Assembly: GCA_028279185.1 (NCBI GenBank)
Contig: JANQSS010000019.1
Span: 1-64,000, forward strand
DNA length: 64,000 nucleotides
Reading direction: 5' to 3'
DNA from: Saprospiraceae bacterium
Lineage (GTDB): Bacteria; Bacteroidota; Bacteroidia; Chitinophagales; Saprospiraceae
Positions 27,070 through 36,381 of the stretch are shown in pieces. Both the position numbers and the translations under genes were made by a program. The stretch's first letter is position 1. Each line of letters opens with the position of its first letter. A model generated the notes under the pieces. It searched no databases. It had not been told where the DNA came from and worked only from the letters and a program-made list of their open reading frames with translations.

Positions 27070-28015
27070 TATGACCTTCTTGTTCAACTTCTAGTGCAGA
27101 TGAATCCGCTTTTTCTGTCACATCCGCTATGTACAACTCCCCTTGAGGAGCTCTTGCATTCTCTGGATTTGTTCCTTGCAATGAAAGTATGTAGCTCGCC
27201 ACTTTATGCATGTCGGCCGGGCGTAATTGCGTCTTCCAGGAAATCATACCCTTTTCAGGAACGCCGTATTTAATTGTTTTAAAAACATCTACTATGCTTC
27301 CTCCATGCAACCAATACTTGTCCGTCAGGTTAGGTCCAACGCTGTTTGGGCTTCCGCCGCCGGATTCCAAATGGCATACTGAGCAGTTGTCGTTAAAAAT
27401 TGTTTTTCCCTCCGCTAAACTAACTTCATCTTCGAGTAATGTGACATTGGACTCATCAACTAAGTTTGCTTGAGTGGACAAGTATTTCTCCACTTCAATT
27501 TTCGCCGTTGCTATTTCAATTTCATATTCTTCTGCTGAAGACTTTCCATAGTCTGTAAAGTGCTGTACGAAAATGTAAATTATTGAAATAATTATGGTTA
27601 AATAAAAGCCATACAACCACCAAGGCGGTAAGTCATTGTCGAGTTCTCGAATGCCATCATAGTCGTGGTTCATTAATATTTCGTCTTCCTTTTCTATAGC
27701 AACCGCTCCCGTCATTTGACGGCTTACACGCTGCCACCATGTACTTTGAAGATTTCGTTCATGCGCTAAAATATAGTCTTCGAGCCCATTTTCCTTGTAC
27801 AGCTCAAGTTCTTTCTGCCGCACCATCACATCCATTGCTTTATATATAACATAGATGGCTGCCAGCGCTACGAAGGCGACTACAATAGTTGTAATGTATG
27901 CGAAAATATTATTTAGCGGTAATGGCTCAACAATAATTTCTTGTTGCTGTGCACACACAAGTGTAGGAAGAATGAATAAAACTAGTATGGGCCACGATTT
28001 TATATTACTGTGCAT
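27062..28015 (-). CDS. ccoP: cbb3-type cytochrome c oxidase subunit III (mono-heme CcoP)
   Basis: 317 residues. CcoP carries electrons from soluble cytochromes to the catalytic subunit. It has a predicted signal or helix at about 10-25, helices near 34-58 and 150-170 with the typical LPPWWLYGFYLTI block, and one heme-binding motif CSVCH at about 213, followed by GPNLTDKYWLHGG and GMISWKTQL with the distal Met. Classical proteobacterial CcoP has two CXXCH motifs; only one is present, as in other Bacteroidota. Sits 38 bp after ccoQ and overlaps ccoG. Confidence 0.94.
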   Translation of the reverse strand: MHSNIKSWPILVLFILPTLVCAQQQEIIVEPLPLNNIFAYITTIVVAFVALAAIYVIYKAMDVMVRQKELELYKENGLEDYILAHERNLQSTWWQRVSRQMTGAVAIEKEDEILMNHDYDGIRELDNDLPPWWLYGFYLTIIISIIYIFVQHFTDYGKSSAEEYEIEIATAKIEVEKYLSTQANLVDESNVTLLEDEVSLAEGKTIFNDNCSVCHLESGGGSPNSVGPNLTDKYWLHGGSIVDVFKTIKYGVPEKGMISWKTQLRPADMHKVASYILSLQGTNPENARAPQGELYIADVTEKADSSALEVEQEGHNE

Positions 28016-28053
28016 TTTCTTGACATTATAAATTAAAAATTTATTGCATTGAG

Positions 28054-28215
28054 TTATTCTTCTTCCAGCGGAAGCGCTGACATTTTTTTGATATATTTCT
28101 TGTCGCGTTTAATAGCGCGTATCGATATTGCCATAAAAAAAATAACGAATAGTAGTAAAGGGGCCGTCCCCAGCCAATTTATTTCTCCTGCCCGTTCCAA
28201 AATATATTTATACAT
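28054..28215 (-). CDS. ccoQ: CcoQ-like small cbb3 oxidase subunit
   Basis: A 53-residue frame: one membrane helix (WLGTAPLLLFVIFFMAISIRAI), a basic stretch RDKKYIKK and an acidic end LPLEEE. Size, topology and position exactly between ccoNO (2 bp upstream) and ccoP fit CcoQ/FixQ, which stabilises the CcoP association with the core. Sequence conservation in this family is weak, so the name rests on context. Confidence 0.82.
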   Translation of the reverse strand: MYKYILERAGEINWLGTAPLLLFVIFFMAISIRAIKRDKKYIKKMSALPLEEE

Positions 28216-28217
28216 GA

Positions 28218-30368
28218 CTATTTATTTTCCGTGATTTGTTCTTTCTTAATATCTGTACCTAGCCGCTGTAAATAGGCAATAAGCGCAACAATCTCTTTTT
28301 TCTCTAAGTCCGCCTGCTTTACACCGTCTTTCTTTAAGTTATCCGCAACGATTACCGCTTGTTTATTCAAATCATCAACTGCTATGTCCTCGTAACCTTC
28401 AGGGTAGGGTGTATTCAACATCTGTAAAACTTCGATTTGACGCTTCATTGTACTTACGTCCATATCCGCTGTCAACAACCAGGGATATGGTGGCATAATG
28501 GATCCTGGGGACATACTCTCAGGGTCGAGCATGTGGTTGTAATGCCATGAGTCTGAGTACTTACCACCAATCCGATGTAGGTCCGGGCCGGTTCGCTTTG
28601 AGCCCCATAAGAACGGTCGATCATAAATAAATTCACCCGATTTGGAGAATTCACCATAACGTTCTGTTTCTGCTCGGAACGGTCGTATCATCTGCGAATG
28701 GCACCCAACGCAGCCCTCTCTGATATAGATATCGCGCCCATGCAACTCCAGTGGCGTATAGGGTTCCACGGTTGCTATTTTTGGTACATTGTCATCAACC
28801 CACATCATGGGGAATATTTCGACCATTCCGCCTATGGCGATAGCGATGATCGTTAAAACTGTAAACAATACTGACTTTCGCTCCAAGATTCGGTGCCAGT
28901 GTTCGCCTTTTTTCGCAACATAGGTTGATTCCAATGCCGGAGCAGAAGCTGGTTCGGACTTAATTAATTTACCTGCCGACATTGTTTTTACGAGGTTATA
29001 AATCATTACAAATAACCCTGCGAAAAACATTAACCCACCAAAAGCTCGAATAGCATACATTGGAATTATTTGTGTCACAGTCTCCAAAAAATTAGGATAT
29101 TGTAAAAATCCATCTGGCGTAAACTGTTTCCACATTAATTGTTGTGTAACTCCTCCCCAATACAAAGGAATTGCATAAAAAACGATACCTAAAGTTCCAA
29201 GCCAAAAATGTGTGTTGGCCAGTTTTATCGAATGTAGTTTGGTTCCATAGATTTTAGGTATCAACCAATATAATACTCCAAAAGTCATCATACCATTCCA
29301 ACCCAATGCACCAACATGCACGTGTGCAATGGTCCAATCGGTGTAATGCGTAATTGCATTGAATGATTTTATAGACATCATCGGGCCCTCAAATGTTGAC
29401 ATTCCGTATGCCGTCACGGCCACTACCATAAATTTCAACACTGGATCCTGAGCAACTTTGTCCCACGCCCCGCGCAATGTTAATAGTCCATTTAACATAC
29501 CGCCCCAAGAGGGCGCAATTAACATCAAAGAAAATACCATACCCAAGGACTGCGCCCAATCCGGCAATGATGTGTACAGAAGGTGGTGCGGTCCGGCCCA
29601 TATATAGATAAATATCAAGGCCCAAAAGTGAATAATTGAAAGGCGGTAAGAAAAAATGGGTCGATTAGCCGCCTTTGGAAGGAAGTAATACATCAGTCCC
29701 AAGTATGGTGTGGTCAAAAAGAAAGCCACAGCATTATGTCCGTACCACCATTGAACCAATGCATCTTGAACGCCTGCAAAAACGGGTATACTTTTTGTTA
29801 AGGAGATCGGGATTTCCAGATTATTAAATATATGCAAGACAGTGACCGTAACAAACGTCGCGATATAAAACCAAATAGCCACATACATGTGTTTTTCACG
29901 GCGTTTAATTATAGTCCCGATCATATTAATTCCAAATGCTAACCATACGACAGCAATTGCAATATCAATGGGCCATTCCAGCTCAGCGTATTCATGGCTA
30001 CTCGTAATTCCAAGTGGCAAAGTGATTGCAGCACATAGAATGATTAACTGCCAACCCCAAAAATGAAAATTGCTGAGTGCTTTGCTGTACATGGGTGTTT
30101 TTAGCAGTCGCTGAAGGGAATAATACACGCCCATGAATATTCCGTTGCCTACAAAGGCAAAAATTACTGCATTCGTGTGTAAAGGGCGTAGTCTGCCAAA
30201 ACTCGTGTACTCACCAAAAAAAGTCTCAGTAAAATTTAATGAAGGAAAGACAAGTTGTAAGGCAATCAACAGACCGACTAACATACCGATCACGCCGAAC
30301 ACAACAGTGGCTAAGGCAAATTTTTTGACAATATTATTATCGTATTCAAAATGCTCTATGGTTGACAT
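28218..30368 (-). CDS. ccoNO: Fused cbb3-type cytochrome c oxidase subunits I and II (CcoN-CcoO)
   Basis: 716 residues. Residues 1 to about 480 are the 12-helix CcoN core, which holds the high-spin heme b3-CuB oxygen-reduction site; GRLRPLHTNAVIFAF, WYGHNAVAFFLTTP and THYTDWTIAHVHVGALGWN carry His ligands. Residues about 500-716 are CcoO: a membrane helix, then REGCVGCHSQMIRPF with the heme c motif at about 553, GPDLHRIGGKYS and a distal-Met block SPGSIMPPYPWL. In proteobacteria these are separate proteins; fusion is usual in Bacteroidota. Terminal oxidase for microaerobic respiration. Confidence 0.96.
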   Translation of the reverse strand: MSTIEHFEYDNNIVKKFALATVVFGVIGMLVGLLIALQLVFPSLNFTETFFGEYTSFGRLRPLHTNAVIFAFVGNGIFMGVYYSLQRLLKTPMYSKALSNFHFWGWQLIILCAAITLPLGITSSHEYAELEWPIDIAIAVVWLAFGINMIGTIIKRREKHMYVAIWFYIATFVTVTVLHIFNNLEIPISLTKSIPVFAGVQDALVQWWYGHNAVAFFLTTPYLGLMYYFLPKAANRPIFSYRLSIIHFWALIFIYIWAGPHHLLYTSLPDWAQSLGMVFSLMLIAPSWGGMLNGLLTLRGAWDKVAQDPVLKFMVVAVTAYGMSTFEGPMMSIKSFNAITHYTDWTIAHVHVGALGWNGMMTFGVLYWLIPKIYGTKLHSIKLANTHFWLGTLGIVFYAIPLYWGGVTQQLMWKQFTPDGFLQYPNFLETVTQIIPMYAIRAFGGLMFFAGLFVMIYNLVKTMSAGKLIKSEPASAPALESTYVAKKGEHWHRILERKSVLFTVLTIIAIAIGGMVEIFPMMWVDDNVPKIATVEPYTPLELHGRDIYIREGCVGCHSQMIRPFRAETERYGEFSKSGEFIYDRPFLWGSKRTGPDLHRIGGKYSDSWHYNHMLDPESMSPGSIMPPYPWLLTADMDVSTMKRQIEVLQMLNTPYPEGYEDIAVDDLNKQAVIVADNLKKDGVKQADLEKKEIVALIAYLQRLGTDIKKEQITENK

Positions 30369-30406
30369 ATTCTATGATTTACGTTTCGAATTATTTAATG
30401 GATTGA

Positions 30407-30586
30407 TTACGGTTTACTGACCGTATCATTTTCCTCTTCCAGGGCATATTCATCCTCTATCAACATTCTAATTGATGGCGTATAGCTATCATCGAATTGT
30501 CCTGAATTCATGGCCCAAAAAAAAGCCAATAAAAAGCCCAGTGCAACCAGTAAACTGATGAGGATTAACACAATAATGATTCGCAT
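30407..30586 (-). CDS. ccoS: cbb3 oxidase assembly protein CcoS
   Basis: A 59-residue frame: one N-terminal helix (IIIVLILISLLVALGFLLAFFWAMNSGQFDD) followed by an acidic tail. The helix followed by FFWAMNSGQFDD is the CcoS signature. CcoS is needed for cofactor insertion into the cbb3 oxidase. It lies between ccoI and ccoNO, 38 bp before ccoNO, the usual position. Confidence 0.93.
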   Translation of the reverse strand: MRIIIVLILISLLVALGFLLAFFWAMNSGQFDDSYTPSIRMLIEDEYALEEENDTVSKP

Positions 30587-30690
30587 CTTCGCCGCTTTTC
30601 TCGGTTGAAGTTATGGCAGCATTAAGCCGCAAAAGACGACGGCCGTCAACATTAAAAATGATCGTCATCACGTTTTGAAGACCATTCGTT

Positions 30691-33138
30691 CTAAGCTGAT
30701 TGTTTGATTGATTTTGTCTCGGTATCAGGTTTAACAAGGGCTGTCCTATATACCAGAGCAGACCCCATTACCAAGCCGAAAAGAACAATGGTGATCGAGC
30801 TGGCCGGCATGAGTATAGCGGCGATCATAGGCGATAGTTTACCTTGAACGGCAATTGAGATTCCAATAATGTTGTACAACAACGCCAGCATGTAGGCGGC
30901 GTAAATGAGGTAAATGGCTTTTCGAGACAGCTTAAATATCCGGTCAAGCATCGAAAAATGATCCGCATGTACAATGATATCGCTTGCAGGTGTAAAGTTG
31001 GATGTGTCATCGGTTAAGATGATTCCTACATGGCTTTGAGCCAAGGCTCCCGCATCATTTAATCCGTCGCCAATCATTGCTACATGTTCACCTTTTTTTT
31101 GTAGCGCGGCTATGTAAGCTTGTTTATTATCAGGCCCTTGATTAAATAACAAATCACTTCCTTCGGGAAATATGTGTCGCAGTTCTTTTTTTGCATTAGC
31201 ATGATCTCCGCTTAGCACGGCAAGTTTCTTCTTTTGTCCTATTTGACGAATGACCTGATCAAGGTTTTTGCGATATACATTTTCTCGATAAAAAACGCCA
31301 ACTACTTTTCCGTCTATTTCAATACGCGTACCTTCTTTATTATTTTCAGTATTATTAATAAAAGTGGTTGATCCGATACGGATTTTTCGACCACCGACAT
31401 TTCCCTCAATTCCTAGTCCTTTTTTTTCCTGAAAACTATCGACGTCTACATACTTGTTCTGTGAAAAAAACTTTGCTATTTCTTTGCTAACTGGGTGATT
31501 AGATTGGCTTGCCAGTGAAAATATTTGAACTTTGCTTTTGGGTGAGAGTTTTTTGCCAACATAATCCGTTTTATCCGGTGATGATGTTGTAATCGTTCCC
31601 GTTTTATCAAAGACAATACTGTTTACTTGAGACAACCGTTCAATGACTTGGGTATTCTTGATATAAATGCCCTTTTGGGCAAGCAATCTAACAATGGTTC
31701 CTAGTGTGAATGGGATTGAAAGGGCAATGGCACATGGACAGGCGATGATGAGCACGGCAGAAAATGCATTAACCGCAGTTGGAATACTACGTGGTAGCCA
31801 ATAAAGAAGGGTTAAAAAACCAATAGCTAGTATGAGCCATGTAAATGTTCGAGCGACTTTATTGGCCAGTCCACTAACATGGCTTTCACCTGACTCTGCC
31901 ATATTGTGTTCGTTCCACAACTGAGTCAGATAGCTGTTCGACACGGTTTTATCCAACCGAATCGTAAGACGGCCTCCTATTTGTCGACCGCCGGCATAAA
32001 GTTGATCACCCTTATACCTGCGTACAGTACGTGACTCTCCCGTCACAAACCGGTAGTCAATACGTCCTTCCCCATCTACCAACACAGCGTCTGCAGGAAT
32101 CAATTCGCCATGTCGAATAACGACAAGGTGGCCGGGTTTTAATTTATCCAGCGTGATTTGTTGTTCAGATGATCCTTCAAGAGTGGAACAAACAATGGGA
32201 AAATATGATTTGAAGTTTTTATCAAATGATATGCGTGCATACGATACTTCCTGAAAATACCGCCCTACTAATAAGAAAAAAAGCAGGCCGGCCAAAGAGT
32301 CCAAATATCCGGCCCCGGACGCAGTAATTATTTCATAAATACTGCGGCTAAACAGGACTAAAATTCCGAGCGAAATAGGAATATCAATCGTAATTAGTCG
32401 CTGTTTCAATCCTTCTATTGCTGATCTAAAATAATCCTTGGCACAGTACAGTAACAAGGGTATCGCCAACAGGATATTTAATAAAGAAAATACTCGCTTT
32501 AAAAAATAATCATGAGCCTCCACTAGCCCTAAGTATTCCGGAAAGCTAAACAGCATAATATTCCCAAACACAAACCCAGCAAGACCTAGTTTATATAGCA
32601 AGCTCCTGTTAAGTGGCTGCTGACGCTGGTCATCTAAGTCCTGAAGTAAAATTTGAGGTGCATATCCTATTTTATCCATTACCTCAACTAACTCCCGGAT
32701 TGATATTTCAGGTCCTATTGTTATTTTGACATTTTTAGTTAGAAAGTTTACACGTGCATAAAGGATTCGGTCGTCAATCTTGTGTAAATTTTCTAATAGA
32801 AACAAACAGGATGAACAGTGAATCTGTGGAACGTAGAACTGAATTATCTGACGGTTTTCATCCGCATAGGAAATGAGTCGCTCGATGGTTTCAGGATCAT
32901 CAAGAAATGCATAGTGCTGTCTTTTCTTTTTACGCAGCGAAATACCTGGGTCATCATTGAGTAAGTAATAGTTTTCTAACCCGTTATCTGTTAATAAAGA
33001 ATAGACGATTTTACAGCCATTGCAGCAGAAGTATTTATTATCCAGTTCGATATTTTGCGTTGGGCAACTATCACCACAATGATAGCAGCTGATCCGACCT
33101 ACGTCGGTTTTTGTCGCTACTTGAGTCGCCTGTTCCAT
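30691..33138 (-). CDS. ccoI: Copper-transporting P-type ATPase CcoI
   Basis: 815 residues. CcoI (FixI) exports copper for delivery to the cbb3 CuB site. The N-terminus has the CcoI-type metal module CYHCGDSCP followed by YFCCNGCKIVYSLL, then a heavy-metal-associated domain with IHCSSCLFLLENL at about 105. Catalytic motifs are complete: TGES at about 365, CPC in IIACPCAIALS at about 468, the phosphorylated DKTGT at about 511, HPVSKEIA and GDGLNDAGAL. It is the first gene of the operon, with two FNR-type boxes upstream and 104 bp before ccoS. Confidence 0.95.
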   Translation of the reverse strand: MEQATQVATKTDVGRISCYHCGDSCPTQNIELDNKYFCCNGCKIVYSLLTDNGLENYYLLNDDPGISLRKKKRQHYAFLDDPETIERLISYADENRQIIQFYVPQIHCSSCLFLLENLHKIDDRILYARVNFLTKNVKITIGPEISIRELVEVMDKIGYAPQILLQDLDDQRQQPLNRSLLYKLGLAGFVFGNIMLFSFPEYLGLVEAHDYFLKRVFSLLNILLAIPLLLYCAKDYFRSAIEGLKQRLITIDIPISLGILVLFSRSIYEIITASGAGYLDSLAGLLFFLLVGRYFQEVSYARISFDKNFKSYFPIVCSTLEGSSEQQITLDKLKPGHLVVIRHGELIPADAVLVDGEGRIDYRFVTGESRTVRRYKGDQLYAGGRQIGGRLTIRLDKTVSNSYLTQLWNEHNMAESGESHVSGLANKVARTFTWLILAIGFLTLLYWLPRSIPTAVNAFSAVLIIACPCAIALSIPFTLGTIVRLLAQKGIYIKNTQVIERLSQVNSIVFDKTGTITTSSPDKTDYVGKKLSPKSKVQIFSLASQSNHPVSKEIAKFFSQNKYVDVDSFQEKKGLGIEGNVGGRKIRIGSTTFINNTENNKEGTRIEIDGKVVGVFYRENVYRKNLDQVIRQIGQKKKLAVLSGDHANAKKELRHIFPEGSDLLFNQGPDNKQAYIAALQKKGEHVAMIGDGLNDAGALAQSHVGIILTDDTSNFTPASDIIVHADHFSMLDRIFKLSRKAIYLIYAAYMLALLYNIIGISIAVQGKLSPMIAAILMPASSITIVLFGLVMGSALVYRTALVKPDTETKSIKQSA

Positions 33139-33172
33139 ATCGTGAAGATCAAGATGTTGTTTCCATTGTGTG

Positions 33173-33208
33173 TTGATCGTAATCAGGGCGGTACTTGATC
33201 GTAATCAT
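33173..33208 (-). promoter_or_regulatory. Tandem FNR/CRP-type boxes upstream of ccoI
   Basis: TTGATCGTAATCA occurs twice, at 33173-33185 and 33195-33207. Each matches the FNR consensus TTGATnnnnATCAA at nine of its ten fixed positions. Centres are 22 bp apart, two helical turns, and the sites lie 35 and 57 bp before the ccoI start. Oxygen-responsive FNR-type control of cbb3 genes is established in other bacteria; no FNR gene is in the window. Confidence 0.65.
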
Positions 33209-33291
33209 GATGAAGCTCCTATAGTGATCATACTTTTATGCCAATCATGAGGACAACCGATAGAATTTTTTAATCCTGATGTAGCTGACTG

Positions 33292-33522
33292 ATGAAATAT
33301 ATTGTTCTCCGCAACTTGGGTATTTCAGATCGAATAATCCGGTTTGTCTTATTTGACTTATGCTTAGGCGCCAATTTGACCGGTGTCGAACTCCCACAGC
33401 ATATAGCGACCGTTATTTTTATACTGTCGCTTTTACTCTTGATCACCTGTATCGTTGGATATTCCCCCGTATATACTATTATGGGGTGGAATACACGCGA
33501 TGTCAAGTCTAAGGTTGTTTAA
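33292..33522 (+). CDS. DUF2892 (YgaP-like) small membrane protein
   Basis: 76 residues. LRNLGISDRIIRFVLFDLCLG followed by a second helix and CIVGYSPVYTIMGWNT is the DUF2892 pattern: two helices and a conserved G-[FY]-x-P-x-Y. The family is the membrane domain of rhodanese YgaP but often stands alone, with unknown function. The usual Cys before the Pro is Ser here. It diverges from the cbb3 operon and could share the FNR-box region. Confidence 0.75.
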   Translation: MKYIVLRNLGISDRIIRFVLFDLCLGANLTGVELPQHIATVIFILSLLLLITCIVGYSPVYTIMGWNTRDVKSKVV

Positions 33523-33590
33523 CATCCTTACCAGGGTTCTCACTATCGTTTAACGGTTGATGCCGATCAGGAAGTGCTATATTCACTTCG

Positions 33591-34847
33591 ATGAATTGTC
33601 CGATTAAAATCAATTCTGGATTGTCTGACGAAGTCCAGTGCATTTTCGAAGTAATATTAATTGCGAAACTGGTAGTTTTTTTTGTTTTACTACAAGGGTG
33701 TACTGTCAATGAAGCGACGACTCGGTACCCCGATATCATTCTCGTAGTAGGTTCTTCTCTACGCGTAACCGACTACGGTTTTATGTCACCATCGCGGGGG
33801 CAAACCCCTCATTTGGACAAACTAGCAAACGCCGGAGTGATATTCACTTCTGCCTATGCTCCGACTGCAGACCGCGATTACAACCACCGAGCAATACTCA
33901 CCGGACTACTACCAAAAACATACCGAAACGAGATAGACTCGCTAATGGCAGATCAACTGTCCCGCCAGTCTTTTGTAAATGAGAAAAATTTGTATACATG
34001 GAAAAGAAAGTTTTTGCATCAGGCAATCGGGTCTGTAGAAACACTACCTAAAGTATTGGCGTCACACGGATATGTGAGTCATTATTTAGGAAATGGTATG
34101 GCGTTTGATGTTAAAGCGGCTGGCTTTCACCATAACTACCTGAAGGAAAACTACAACTTTAATACTACAGGAGATGCATTCAGTAGGCAGAAGCAAACGT
34201 TCCTCGATCAAATTGCAGGCAATTCACAGCCGGTCTTCTCTTATTTTTCATTACCCAGCATGTCCCATTCGGAAACTGCTGCATTTAAAGAAAATTATCC
34301 AAACGACACGCTCTCTGATTTAAAATACTTTGCACACCTCGAGTGGTCAGATCAAGTTTTTGGAGCGTTTATTCAATCCTTCAAGCAGACTAGGGGTGAT
34401 AAAGATTTAATAATTATTTATGTTCAAGATGGTGGTGGCGATATTTTTGATAATAAAAATACGGACATCGGATATCGTAGTCCCATAGTCTTTTATAAAA
34501 AAAACGACGTCGCTTTTCGTTCAGACGCCATTGCTCATTTTTGTGATATACTACCCACTACACTTGCAATGATGAATATAATGGCGTCCTCTAAAGTTGA
34601 TGGCCTGGATCTGACAAAAATTATTTCCGGAAGTAAACCTTTAGTACGAATCAGCGTGCTGGGTGAGACGTTGGACGGCCACTATATTCGCAACGACAAT
34701 TTTTTCTTTACGTGCAGCATCGACAAAAAAAACAAAGCCATATTTGAGTTAAATTATGATCCCTATTGCACCGATAATATGATTCAGTACCACCCAGCCA
34801 AAACCAAGCGATATCTGAAAGAAATTGCTGCTTTTTCAAAGCATTAA
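33591..34847 (+). CDS. Sulfatase-fold lipoprotein lacking catalytic residues
   Basis: 418 residues. A hydrophobic segment ending LLQGC (about 37) suggests a lipoprotein. The core follows the sulfatase/alkaline phosphatase superfamily: PDIILVVGSSLRVTDYG, TPHLDKLANAGVIFTSAYAP, HRAILTGLLP, HLEWSDQVFGAFI and IIYVQDGGGDIF. The active site is lost: the metal-binding Asp-Asp of the first motif is Ser-Ser, and the formylglycine motif C/S-x-P-x-R reads D-Y-N-H-R. It is probably a non-catalytic, perhaps binding, protein or a diverged phosphotransferase. It converges with the K+ channel gene, overlapping it by 4 bp. Confidence 0.75.
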   Translation: MNCPIKINSGLSDEVQCIFEVILIAKLVVFFVLLQGCTVNEATTRYPDIILVVGSSLRVTDYGFMSPSRGQTPHLDKLANAGVIFTSAYAPTADRDYNHRAILTGLLPKTYRNEIDSLMADQLSRQSFVNEKNLYTWKRKFLHQAIGSVETLPKVLASHGYVSHYLGNGMAFDVKAAGFHHNYLKENYNFNTTGDAFSRQKQTFLDQIAGNSQPVFSYFSLPSMSHSETAAFKENYPNDTLSDLKYFAHLEWSDQVFGAFIQSFKQTRGDKDLIIIYVQDGGGDIFDNKNTDIGYRSPIVFYKKNDVAFRSDAIAHFCDILPTTLAMMNIMASSKVDGLDLTKIISGSKPLVRISVLGETLDGHYIRNDNFFFTCSIDKKNKAIFELNYDPYCTDNMIQYHPAKTKRYLKEIAAFSKH

Positions 34848-35599
34848 ATCTCTAATTCATCCATTTTTTCGTTTTCTTCCCGTAGCTTTTCAATTTCTTT
34901 TTCATTCTTTAGACGTACTTCTCCCATCGCGGATGCCAAAAGCCCTGTTGGTACCGCTAAAACACTTAGACCAATAATTAGAATAAAAAATGTAAATATT
35001 CGCCCACCAGTTGTTATCGGAAACATGTCTCCATAACCGACGGTTGTCAGTGTGGCTACGGCCCACCACAAGCTATGAAAAACAGAAGAAAATTTATCTG
35101 GTTGCGCTTCGTGCTCAAAATGATAGATGCCCGCTGCTGAAAAAAATAGCATCAATAATGTCATAATAAAAAACAACACAATTTCTTCTTTAGCCAATAA
35201 CACAGCTTGTTTTAAACGAGATGCCGCTCGAATGTATCGAAACATTTTCAAAGCTCGTAGTAGTTTAAAAAACCTCAAGGTCCGCAGCAGCTTTAAATCA
35301 ATACCGAGGGCGAGATAGAAAGGAAGTATTGCAAGCAAGTCAATTACTCCATAGAAGCTTTTGACAAACTTCCAGCGATCCGATGCTACGATAATGCGGA
35401 GAATATATTCGGCTGTAAACACAATGACGATGCCGATTTCGGCTATGTGTAACCAACGTCTTGCATTCGGTGTCAAATCTGGCAATGTCTCCAATGAAAA
35501 AACAACAAGAGCAAATAGAATGACTACTTGAATAAAGTAGTCAAATAATCGCCCTGCGCGGTTATCCCGATTTTCAACAACGTTTTTCAAGCTCGACAT
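34844..35599 (-). CDS. Voltage-gated potassium channel (Kv/KvAP-like)
   Basis: 251 residues with six membrane segments. The voltage-sensor helix is clear, with positive residues spaced every third position (LLRTLRFFKLLRALKMFRYI, about 104-123). The pore loop has the selectivity filter TLTTVGYGDMFP at about 186. The C-terminus is a charged coiled coil (KNEKEIEKLREENEK), likely for tetramerisation. Ion selectivity for K+ follows from the TVGYG filter. Transcribed alone, divergent from the HupE-like gene. Confidence 0.93.
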   Translation of the reverse strand: MSSLKNVVENRDNRAGRLFDYFIQVVILFALVVFSLETLPDLTPNARRWLHIAEIGIVIVFTAEYILRIIVASDRWKFVKSFYGVIDLLAILPFYLALGIDLKLLRTLRFFKLLRALKMFRYIRAASRLKQAVLLAKEEIVLFFIMTLLMLFFSAAGIYHFEHEAQPDKFSSVFHSLWWAVATLTTVGYGDMFPITTGGRIFTFFILIIGLSVLAVPTGLLASAMGEVRLKNEKEIEKLREENEKMDELEI

Positions 35600-35703
35600 G
35601 CGATAGTAATTCCTATAATGAAGGTAGTCAATTTATGCCGTATAATGCTGTCCAACCCGTTGTATTTGGTCGGTACATACACCAATAAAATGCTTGCAAT
35701 CGT

Positions 35704-35711
35704 TACTTTTG
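35704..35711 (+). promoter_or_regulatory. -7 promoter element for the HupE-like gene
   Basis: TACTTTTG fits TAnnTTTG and lies 37 bp before the ATG at 35748, giving a leader of about 30 nt. No good -33 TTTG at the standard distance. Confidence 0.35.
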
Positions 35712-35747
35712 GTCTTTTATGCCTGGACAGAATAAAATACGCATCTA

Positions 35748-36368
35748 ATGGGCCTTTTTTCCGTCTATACAGAAATCGGTTTTCGCCACATCCTTGACGA
35801 ACGGCTATTGACCAACATCACTTCCGCCGAAGGTTATGACCACGTACTATTTATCATTGCGTTAGCCGCCGTATACCGGTGGGATGAAATAAAAAAGGTT
35901 GCCATTTTAGTTACGGCATTTACAATCGGGCATTCGCTTACGCTAGCCTTTTCGGCGTTAGGCGTTATCCGTGTGCCGACTTCGCTTGTCGAATTTTTAA
36001 TTCCCCTTACCATTTTGTTGACAGTTCTGTACAACCTAGTTACCCATAAAAACAGTGTTACCAAACGAGCATTGACTTACCGATATATGGTGGCCTTGTT
36101 ATTTGGTTTAATTCATGGACTCGGTTTTTCAAACTACCTTAATGCATTACTTGGCCAGGAAGAATCAATTGTTGTTCCGCTATTAGGTTTTAACCTAGGC
36201 CTCGAATTGGGACAATTATTGGTAGTGTCAATACTACTTTTTTTTCACTTTATTTTGGATAAAATCATTAAAATCAAACGTAAATCATATGTCTTGTTGC
36301 TTTCAATCTTTGTTTTGTTTTTTACGCTTCCAATTTTAATCAGCGCGTTTCGTGCTTTTATTAATTAA
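35748..36368 (+). CDS. HupE/UreJ-family membrane protein
   Basis: 206 residues, six or seven membrane segments. GYDHVLFIIALAAVY and AFTIGHSLTLAFSALG carry the conserved Asp-His and His motifs, and LLFGLIHGLGFSNYL the second His motif. In characterised members these histidines bind nickel or cobalt for hydrogenase or urease. No such enzyme is in the window, so the metal is unknown. It is followed 13 bp later by a DUF1456 gene. Confidence 0.85.
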   Translation: MGLFSVYTEIGFRHILDERLLTNITSAEGYDHVLFIIALAAVYRWDEIKKVAILVTAFTIGHSLTLAFSALGVIRVPTSLVEFLIPLTILLTVLYNLVTHKNSVTKRALTYRYMVALLFGLIHGLGFSNYLNALLGQEESIVVPLLGFNLGLELGQLLVVSILLFFHFILDKIIKIKRKSYVLLLSIFVLFFTLPILISAFRAFIN

Positions 36369-36381
36369 GACGAAAGGGAGT

